Assembly: GCF_041296385.1 (NCBI RefSeq) | Contig: NC_091016.1 | Coordinates: 16,839,497 to 16,903,496, forward strand | Length of the DNA stretch: 64,000 nt | Reading direction: 5' to 3' | From: Aphelocoma coerulescens | Lineage: Eukaryota > Chordata > Aves > Passeriformes > Corvidae | Shown: piece by piece, positions 56,190 to 64,000 of the stretch | Position numbering within the stretch: the first letter of the stretch is position 1 | Layout of the letters: every line of letters starts with the position of its first letter | Position numbers and translations under genes: made by a program | Notes under the pieces: model-generated | The model's database searches: none | Seen by the model: the letters and a program-made list of their open reading frames with translations, nothing else | What the model was told of the DNA's origin: nothing

Positions 56190-56620
56190 AGGGACGGCGG
56201 GGACACGGCAGAACGCGGGCGCGGAACGCGCAGCTCCCGCCACTCCCGTGCCCCTCGCCGCTTGCCGTAGCGGACACGGAAGCGGCGTGCTGCTTCCGGT
56301 GCCTCCGGGTGGCGCCGGGGCCGCTCCGCGCCTCCGCCTGGGGCCGCTCCGGGGCCGTGGGCAGGGTCGGACCGGCACTCGAAGGGCCGCTTCCTTCTTT
56401 CCGCGTCGGGGTGAGTTGGCTCCCCGCGCACCAGGGCTGGGCCCTGCCGAGCCCTGCCCGGCTCGCCGTGGCTCCGGGGGCGGCGGGGCAGCGGGACAGC
56501 GGTGAGCGAAGGGTCCGGCCTTGGGGCGCGGCTCGCCGGGGTGTCCGGGACGGCCCGGAGGAAAGCCCATGTGTTCCGCGGCGCCGGGACTGAGGCACGT
56601 CGGTGCGAACTATCCTCTGT
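56190..56620 (+). promoter_or_regulatory. CUL9: CUL9 CpG island and promoter/5' noncoding exon
   Basis: CpG-rich DNA begins exactly where the CR1 copy ends. ETS-type cores appear as an inverted pair (acggaagcgg at 56276-56285 and gcttccggt at 56292-56300). No long open frame continues into CUL9, and coding starts in a separate exon at 57904, so a noncoding first exon must splice out of here. Two donors fit: ggg|gtgagt (exon end 56410) and gcg|gtgagc (exon end 56501). Confidence 0.75.
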
Positions 56621-57889
56621 GTGTGTGCACTGTACAAGCTCATTTAAGGAAAACAGTTCTTTGGCTTGTGGTGTTACAAAGCGCAGGAGAATAACTTGGT
56701 CTTTTTATTACAGAGAGTGCAAGAAGATTCCCATCTGGCTTGCTGCAAATTGCAAGGAAGGCAGCGCAATTGAAGGTCGGTATGAATTTCTTGGGAGTTC
56801 AGGCTGCTTCTCTCTGCACCTGGAAAATATTTTTAATGTGCTTGTCATAGTCTTTGATGGTTAGGATCGTCTTTGGTTAAACACGGATTAACTGTTTCTG
56901 TGGTATCTTCACTCCTTTTATGACAATGACTCGTGTTACCACCAGCTGAACAGCATCTTGCTTCACTGCTTCTCTTGCCAGTGTGTGCAAGTGGTAGGAG
57001 CATTTCCCACTGCCACCTGACTGAGCTCCTCTGAGATCCTTCCTATCAGCCTGATCTGGAATCCTTTGTGAACTCAGTCCCTGGTTTTGTCTGCAGCTGG
57101 CTTGCTGATTGCTGGCACTCAGTCTTGGACAGCAAACTATTTCCATGCTCCTCTTTGCATGGATGAAAGCAGAGAAGCACTGTGTCTTCTTTGTAGTCCC
57201 AAGATGCAGAACAATCAGGTAACAGAGAGTAGCACTCTTTTAATTCTGTGGAATCTGTCCATTGACAAAGCATTGTAAAGGCAAAGAATTCTGAGAAGAG
57301 GCCAAGGAGGAAATACTGAGAGACTTTCAGGTAGTGACCTGATTTGATGTGTATGAACTAGATTTGAGAAATTGCTCATTATTTTCTTCAGGGCCTGGTG
57401 AGGTGAAGGTTCCTATGCACAGTGAGAGCACCATGAGCTCTTGGCAAACTCACAGTCTAAACAATTACAAATGGTAGATAGCAAGAGGAAAGACAGAAGC
57501 TCAGAAGCAGCAACTTGTGAGGGTGATACAGGCAGTGGCAGGGTTGAGAACAGGACTCCAGTCTCCTGTCATTATTTGCTGTCTTATAAGAGGGCCCGTT
57601 TCGCCTTGGTGTTTTTTTGTTAGGTTTGTTTTTTTTGAAGAGAACCTCCTTCTGTGTGTGCAAGTTATGCTGGGAACAGGTTTTGTATATGAAAAACTGT
57701 CTTATTGTCTTGGGAGGAGAATGTTAGCCTCTGCAAAGTGGATTTTCCTTCAGAGCTTTACCTTGGCTGTAGGATCTCAGGATCAAAAGCTATGCCTCAA
57801 CCACTTCTACTGTCAGTGCTGGTTCACGCTTTCCCCAGCATGCAGCTCAGAAATAAAAGCTTGACCGTGCTTCCCCTCTGTCTCTGCAG
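56621..57889 (+). other. CUL9: CUL9 intron 1 (5'UTR intron)
   Basis: It lies between the inferred noncoding first exon and the first coding exon (acceptor tctctgcag ending 57889). No other exon is recognised. Confidence 0.6.
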
Positions 57890-60800
57890 ACCCATCTGCT
57901 GCCATGGTGAATGAGAAGCACAATGGCACCCTGCTTGTGCAGCTGGGGCCCAAACTGCAGGCCTACCCAGAGGAGCTGCTCCGGCAGCGGCGAGGCCACG
58001 ACGGCCGCCCGGAATACCTGGTGCAGTGGAGCGTCGTTAGCTCGGCAGAGAAAGCAGCGGGAGGCAGCAGTGTCTCCTCTGCAGAGAGCAAGGCAGAGCA
58101 CATCTCCATGTGGATGTCTGCAGAAGAGGTCTGCGCCAGCTGCCCGGCGCTGCTGGGCCGGAGGAGGCCGGAAGGGCCGCGGCCGAGAGAGGAGAAGGCG
58201 CCCAGGCCGTTGGCGGCGGATGTGCCGCTGGACGAAGCCTCGCTGCTGGAGATGAAGGCCGATGTCAGGAGCCTGGTGCAGCGAGCCGGGCGCCAGGTGG
58301 CCGAGGCCGGGACGCCCGAGTGCTCCATCCTGAGCACGGTGCACGTGCTGGGCGCCTACGCCAGCATCGGCTCTCTGGCGGGCGCCTTCAGGGAGACGGG
58401 AGCCCTGGAGCTGCTGATGGCGATGCTGGGCCACAAGGAGAAGCGGATCCGCCGCAGCGCTGGCCAGATGCTGCGGGCTCTGGCTTCACATGATGCAGGT
58501 GGGGGCTGCTCCTGCTCGGTGCCTCTGAGGAGGTGTTGCTGGGCAGCTGAGGGGTGCCAGGCCTTTGGGAGGGGTGAGATGCCTGGGAAGCAGCATGTCT
58601 CGGGGCTTGCTGGCAAAAGGGGAAGAATCAGTCTGGATCTTCCAAGCTTCCTTGGTTGTAGTTGTCTGGACTGCTCTGGGAGTTAGAAACTCTTTCCCCT
58701 GCCAGGTTTCTGAGCTGGGATGTTGATTAACTGTTTGGAGGACTTAGGCCAAGGAGATTGGCAGAGTGTTGGGGTGACTCTGCTGCATGCTGTCAGCTGG
58801 AAAGTCTCTGGCCTATTCTTGGCAGGGAGCCTTTCCTCAGGCCCTGGATAGAGACTAGTCCTCATTTAAGAGGAGCTGCCATGGCTTGGAAATGCCTGGT
58901 TAGGCTTAGATACACCTGGAATGTTGCTGGTTGTGGTGTATCCCACAGGAGATCTGGCTTTCCCTGTCCTAGTGCCTGAGTTCATGCAGCTCTGAAGTGG
59001 GGCAGATGAAGGGCTGATTCAGGTTAAAACTTGACTTCTTTTCTTCCCTGGGACCCTGTTCTGGAGTCAGTTATTTGGGGTTGCTGCTTTGTGAGAATCT
59101 TGCAGCATTAGGGGTAGAAAAAACACTGCGGAGCAAAGTGTTGCCAGTCCAGATGAAGGGACAGAACATGGATCAGGTGACACTGAGCAGCAAAGCTGTT
59201 CCTTCCCTGCGGCTCTGCCTCTCGCAGGGAGGGTGGGGTGAGGGTTGTCTTTAAGGGGCCTGAAGAGTTGTTGTTGTTGTTGCAGGGAGCCGGGCCTATG
59301 TCCTGCTGTGCCTGAGCCGGCAGGATGGCATTGAGCAGCACATGGACTTTGACAGTCGCTGCACCTTGCTGGAGCTGTTTGCTGAGATCACGTCCTCTGC
59401 AGAGCACTGCATGTCCTTCGAGGGGATTCACCTCCCGCAGGTGGGGACAGACCCTGCCACCAGCCCTGGCCTGCGGGGCAGGAGGGGCCAGGAGGGGTGG
59501 GAGTGGGGGCCAGGGCTGGCGCCCTTGTCCGGGACAAGAGGGTAGTCGGAGGTGGGCAGGTGAGCAGGACTGGCTGCTGGGAGAGCCGGCGCAGGACCTG
59601 GGCCTGGGGTGAGGCTGGGGGCGGTGCAGAGGCACCTGGAGAGCCCTGTCCGCGAGCAGGGAGGGGAGGGTGGGCTGAGAGGTCTCTGCTGCTGCCAGCT
59701 GGTCCGGAGCTCTCACGGGAGCCTGCCTGGGAATGAGCTGGTGGCTCAGAGGGAGCTGGGGGCTGGAGGTGCTCTGCAGGCTGAGTGTGACAGCTGTGCT
59801 TGTTGCAGATCCCTGGGAAGCAGCTGTTTGTCCTGGTGAAGCGCTACCTGTGTGTGACTTCTCTCCTGGACAAGCTGAGCGGTGGTGTGGAGCAGGGAGA
59901 GGAGCAGCAGGGCTGTGCTGTGCCCAGCCCTGTCTCTGAGGAGAGGAGCCGTGTGAAGCAGGAGTTTGAGTTCAGCATGGCCATGGCAAACCTCATCTTG
60001 GAGCTGGTGCACGTGATGGGCTGGAGCCACAGCCACAGGGCAGAGCCGCTGCCCCAACGGGAGCTGCAGCCTCACCCTGCCCGCTCCATCTTCCAGCACA
60101 AGACTCCAGCCAGCACTCCTGTCCAAAAGCCTGTGTTGTCTTCAAATCATGGTCCCCACACAAAGCAAGGCCGCACCTTCCTGACTGCATCAGACTTCGC
60201 AGACAGCAGTGACTATGTGGAGTACTTGCAGGCAAACCTGGTGCGTGGCATGCGGGTGCGCTTGCTGGAGGACTGTGGTGATGTTAGAGCTGGGGAGGAA
60301 GGCGAGTTTCTCCAGAGCACGAATAGCATGCACACAGTACAGGTAGGTCATGGGGAGACTTGTTCTGGCTGGAATGGCAGCGGGAGTGACCAGGGTGACT
60401 GATGAATTCCTAATGATGTCTTTATGTGCAGCAAGTTGGATGACAGGCGTGCCATAATGTGTATCACTGTCTACATCTGTCCTAGCCAAAACACACCTTT
60501 CCGAGCTGGAGGGGTGGGTTGCTAGTCTGGTTTTTTATGGGTTGTGCTGCTGAGATTGCTTACCCTCTAAAACAGGCTTTACTAAAAAGTCTGTCCCCAT
60601 CTTTCTTACAAGCCCCCTCGAAGTATTGAAAGGTCACTGTAAGGTTTCCCTGGAGCCTTCTCTTCTGCAGGTTGAACAACCCCAACTCTCTCAGCGCTTC
60701 CTCATAGGAGAGGTGTTCCATCCCTCTTACTGTTTTTGTGGCCTTCCTCTGGATCTGCTCCAACAGGTCCATCCATGCCTTGTACTGAAGTCTTTAGAGA

Positions 60801-63755
60801 TGGATGCAGTTCTCCAGGTGGAGTCTCACCAGAGCAGGGTAGAGGGGCAGAATCACCTCCCTTCACCGGCTGGCCCCACTGCTTCTGATGCAGCCCAGGA
60901 TATGGTTGGCTCTTTGGTCTCTGAGTGCACATTGCCAGGTCATGTCCAGCTTTTCATCCACCAGTTCTGCTAAGTCCTCCATAGGGCTGCTTTCAATCCC
61001 TTTGTTTTCCAGTCTGGATTGGTACTGGGGTTTGCCACAACCCAGGTGCAGGACCTTGCACTTGGCCTTGTTGAACCTCATGAGGTTCCCACTTCTTGAG
61101 TTCATCCAGGTCCCTCTGGATGCCATCCCGCCGTCCCTCAGACATGTCAACCACACTGCTCAGCTTGGTGTTGCCAGCAAATCTGCTGAGACTGCAGTCG
61201 ATCTCACTGTTGTCATTGATGAAGATATCAAATGGTATTGGTCCCCCTACAGACCTCTGAGGGACACCACTTGTCACTGATCTCCAGCTGGACACTGAAC
61301 TGTTGACCTCTGGATATGACCATTCAACCAATTCCCCGTCAACTAAATAGTCCATCTATCGAATCTGTGTCTCTCCAGTTTGAAGAGAAGAATGTTGTGG
61401 GCCCAGCAGAGCAGTGGTGTCAAAGGCCTTACAGAAGTCCAGAAAGGTGACAGCCATAGCTCTTCCTTTGGCCACTGATGTAGTCACTCCATCGTAGATG
61501 GCCACTAGGTTGGCCCAGCAAGACTTGCCCCTGCTTTTCTGGAATCACCTCCCTGTCTTCCATGTGCCTCAGTTAAAAGGCTTTTCTAGTTCTGGGCCAT
61601 GCATAGGTGATGTTTCATTTCAGCCCCCCCCCAGTTGAATGACTGCTTTGCATCTTATTTTTAAGTGGTTTATGAACCTCTTTTATAACCCACTCCATAA
61701 AGATAAATTGCAAAGGAAATGTATTTCCTACTGATTCTCTCTTTGTCCATATGCTTCTTTGTTTCTAATATTTGTGTTTTCTAAAATTGTGATTTCTATT
61801 TCTTGTAAACTTGTACTTGCTTTTACTTTTAATGAACTGGGCACTTGGAAAGAGCACCAAGATCCTTTCATATTTTTCTCCTGTTCCCAGTGACATAAAA
61901 TTCAAAAGGTTTTTGCTTCAATGTTGAGCTGAAGCGCACTGTTAGCTTCCATTCCCTTTGTCCTGTTGGTCCCTTGGGTTCCCTCTCTTGTCTGTTTTTC
62001 TGTTTGATTATGTTGAATGAATTTGCAGTTGCTCCATCCAGGCTCTTGTTTTCAGTAAGTTATTTGTAAGGCTCACACAATTGACAAAACCAGGTCTGAA
62101 TGGTAATTGGGCCAGTCCATCATGAGTCTGTCTCTTACCTCCGCTCATCTTTCCTTTGTTGCTCTGATTTCTGTTGCTTTCCTTGCCTTTCCAAAGAAAG
62201 AGTTCCACTGTTGTGTCTGGTCCTGCAGCCATATCTTTCCATGACTCCTTTGAGATGGCATTTGGTACATAACTATTTTAGGTCAGAGATATCCTGAAGA
62301 CCATTTGGTGTTGTGTGTAGTTTAACTCAACTTCCTTCCATATAGTGCATCCCAAAGTCTGTCAGCATCTCATCTCTTTAGCTGTCCAGCACAATGGGTT
62401 CATAGCAGCACTGGTGTAACTCCAAAAGGGCTCAGTGAAGTAGGCAAACTGTCGGGACACCACTTGTCCGTTTCTCGCGCTTCACGTGTCGGAGGAAAAT
62501 AACTTTTCAGGGATGGGACTATGCAACTACACGAATTTATTGTTTAAAATAACAAACGCATCAGTCGAGGCGTGAGCTTTTACAACACCTCCGAGTAATG
62601 GCGACTAGTCACAAGATTTAGGGTTACATCGTAATTTATAACTTTTTAATCCAATAGATACTTAAAACGACACTTTGTTTTAGATTAATGACCTATCACC
62701 TGTGGCACTTCTCACTGCAATGCACCTTATGTTTTGACCAATAACTTCTCATGTCACGTACACACAGATGTCTCTCTTATACCATCTAAATTCTTAACTT
62801 AAACTATATAAAATCACACTATTATATTTTAAAACCCTTCACCAAAACACCCAGTGTACAATTTTACTTATAATGATGGGAACACAAGTTTGTAATCCTT
62901 TTGCTTAAAGTCCACAAATCTCTGTCAATTAAGCCAGACCTAGTCTCTTCCAGGGTTGTAAATCAAAGCCTCCTTTAATTGCAGGAGTTTCTACTCCTCT
63001 GTCTCCCACAGCAAACCATACGTTTTTCTGCTGTTTTTTAACGTTACTGACATGTTGTACTTGCTGTTGCTGGTCTTTCCTTCTGCTCAGAAGGTTAAAT
63101 GTAACACTGTGGTGTGAGAAACTGTAAAAAAATCCTTTTGATTTTTGAGAGGCAACTTGGACAAAGCAGAAGAAACAATTGCTGCCTTTGAAACATGCTT
63201 GTCAAGAGCCCAAAACCTGTTTGAGAGGGTTGATGAATGACCAAGGTTATAAAAGTACCTTGAAATACTTTATATACAGCTCATCTGCCTTGAGGTAGTG
63301 TTGGTTATGTTCTTCCTTTGCTTTTCCCAAGGCACCTGCAGCTTGGCACTTTTGGAACAGGTGTGATTAACTGGGGATCTGTAGTGGTTGCAGGCAAAGT
63401 TGGTGGTTTTTTAAAAACCACCAGGGCAGGAAGTTAGTAAAGATGGTATGCCTCAAAACTAGACAATGTGTGTGCTGAAATCTGTACACAAATTGTGTGG
63501 TCTTCTACTTGAACAGTGCTTGCTGTCTCCAGGCATTTGGGAAATGGGAGGACAAATGTAGCAAGAAGATTGAACAAGTGAGCAAATGTGATCATCTGGA
63601 TCTGTTTCACCTGCAGGTTTTATGGCAGTCAACGGGTCGGATTTACTGGATGCGTTGGCACATATTGGAGATTATTGGCTTTGGGGACCAATGGGAAGAT
63701 CCTGCTGCTCAGGAAAAGGAATACAGTGTGAGAAAGAGCTTTAATCTAGACACAG
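57890..63755 (+). CDS. CUL9: CUL9 N-terminal part (truncated by window end)
   Basis: CUL9 (PARC) is a giant cytoplasmic cullin-RING ligase with a C-terminal RBR module that binds p53. The coding join is 57904-58498, 59286-59440, 59809-60342 and 63617-63755, giving 474 complete codons of a protein that is about 2500 residues in human. The exon carrying the ATG begins at 57890 with 14 nt of 5'UTR. The start [20 protein letters not shown] parallels the human N-terminus. The last two exons complete the CPH domain (p53/tetramerisation-binding fold shared by CUL7, CUL9 and HERC2): [22 protein letters not shown], then [21 protein letters not shown]7 is the alternative, but the N-terminal match and the position next to SRF favour CUL9. 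Later exons are outside the window. Confidence 0.94.
57904..58498 (+). CDS. CUL9: CUL9 first coding exon
   Basis: The ATG sits in gccatgg, a good Kozak context, and is the first ATG in the exon. Encodes [67 protein letters not shown] and [17 protein letters not shown]. The donor gtgggg is weak but keeps the frame and matches the human junction. Confidence 0.93.
59286..59440 (+). CDS. CUL9: CUL9 coding exon 2
   Basis: The acceptor follows a (GTT)5 repeat instead of a usual C/T tract. The donor is gtgggg. Encodes [34 protein letters not shown] and [13 protein letters not shown], near-identical to human CUL9. Confidence 0.93.
59809..60342 (+). CDS. CUL9: CUL9 coding exon 3: CPH domain start
   Basis: Acceptor gcttgttgcag, donor gtaggt. 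178 codons, phase 0 at both ends. Encodes [20 protein letters not shown], an acidic linker, [19 protein letters not shown], a variable linker with RSIFQ, then the first CPH strands [20 protein letters not shown]. Confidence 0.93.
60560..61560 (-). mobile_element. CR1 LINE fragment, antisense, decayed RT
   Basis: On the minus strand, reverse-transcriptase to C-terminal CR1 motifs appear in order: [20 protein letters not shown], a FADD-like box decayed to [36 protein letters not shown], then [20 protein letters not shown] and [14 protein letters not shown]. Frame breaks separate them, so it is dead. It is truncated at both ends, lacks the CR1 3' terminus, and its boundaries are approximate. Confidence 0.92.
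62444..62449. repeat. Left target-site duplication gcaaac
   Basis: A six-base direct repeat immediately before the TGTCGGG end of the LTR, with an identical copy at 63011-63016. Confidence 0.85.
62450..63010 (-). mobile_element. Solo LTR of an endogenous retrovirus
   Basis: A 561-bp element bounded by tgtcggg and cccaca (TG...CA ends), flanked by a perfect 6-bp duplication gcaaac. A 6-bp duplication is typical of class II (ERVK-like) elements. On the minus strand, TATAAAT (62634-62640) is followed about 95 bp later by AATAAA (62536-62541), then about 85 bp to the end. This fits a U3-R-U5 order on the minus strand. No internal viral coding sequence is present. Confidence 0.85.
63011..63016. 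repeat. Right target-site duplication gcaaac
   Basis: The second copy of the six-base duplication, immediately after the cccaca end of the LTR. The identity of the two copies suggests a fairly recent insertion. Confidence 0.85.
63617..63755 (+). CDS. CUL9: CUL9 coding exon 4: CPH domain end
   Basis: Acceptor cacctgcag, donor gtaaga. Encodes [20 protein letters not shown] and a divergent linker ending FNLDT. It ends in phase 1 and the next exon is outside the window. Confidence 0.92.
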
Positions 63756-64000
63756 GTAAGATTCTGCTGTGTGTGTATATCATCTCTTTCTTTCTGATTA
63801 TCCTGTGGGATAGGAGCGGTGACTTTTATATGGTCAAGTGCATACCAAGCAGCAGGCTGGGTTTAGAAAGCACTATTAGTTTGTGTGACCATGTAAAGCT
63901 AATTAAGTAATTGCATGGCTTGTGATTGAATGGAGTGTTTCTGAACCCTAGACTTCTGTCAAGATGTATAATAAAAGTAATGATATAAAAGGCATAAAAT
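63756..64000 (+). other. CUL9: CUL9 intron, window end
   Basis: AT-rich intron start after donor gtaagatt. No further feature is seen. Confidence 0.8.

Larger units (their letters stand above)
60343..63616 (+). other. CUL9: CUL9 intron with CR1 and solo LTR
   Basis: This 3.3-kb intron splits the CPH domain. It is AT-richer than the rest of the locus and is largely filled by an antisense CR1 fragment and a solo LTR. Confidence 0.85.

Noticed and set aside
56502..56864. 120-codon frame starting in the CUL9 CpG island
   Set aside because: Does not join the CUL9 coding frame and crosses the likely 5' splice donor. It is noncoding exon or intron sequence.
1..64000. CRISPR arrays, operons, tRNA or rRNA genes, bacterial elements
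   Set aside because: None seen. The spliced vertebrate genes and avian retroelements make bacterial systems irrelevant, and no tRNA-like or rRNA-like stretch was recognised.

Overview
The window is vertebrate nuclear DNA, almost certainly from a bird. It has long GT-AG introns, CpG-island promoters and CR1 retrotransposon fragments typical of birds. The coding exons read as an avian PTK7/KLG, an SRF with an invariant MADS box, and the N-terminal part of CUL9. Gene order and orientation (PTK7, SRF, CUL9, all on +) match human 6p21.1. A passerine is a guess only.

Layout: 1-21399 holds no recognisable exon and is best read as intron 1 of PTK7, whose first exon (signal peptide) lies outside the window. 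Nineteen PTK7 exons run from 21400 to 33209 and encode seven Ig domains, a transmembrane helix and a tyrosine pseudokinase, with a poly(A) signal at 33862. About 4.6 kb of intergenic DNA follows. A CpG island (about 38.5-40.05 kb) with CArG, CCAAT and octamer motifs drives SRF, whose ATG is at 39234 and stop at 50569-50571. The SRF 3'UTR has three poly(A) signals, the last at 53292. After an intergenic stretch with a CR1 copy, a second CpG island (about 56.19-56.6 kb) marks the CUL9 promoter. CUL9 coding starts at 57904, and four coding exons are present before the window ends. CUL9 intron 4 carries an antisense CR1 fragment and a solo LTR with an intact 6-bp target-site duplication.

The genes are functionally distinct. 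PTK7 is a planar-cell-polarity/Wnt co-receptor, SRF is the CArG-binding transcription factor (the CArG boxes here suggest autoregulation), and CUL9 is a cytoplasmic p53-binding cullin. I see no new multi-gene system.

The most interesting observations concern SRF. There is a well-formed, frame-preserving 60-codon exon (46831-47010) that I do not recall in human SRF. There is a second candidate exon in intron 2 (42212-42319). Intron 2 also holds a palindromic CArG box. Finally, exon 1 has alanine tracts next to an Ala at the position of the human Ser103 phosphosite. All exon boundaries were set by hand from reading frame, splice consensus and remembered homologues. No alignment or search was run.
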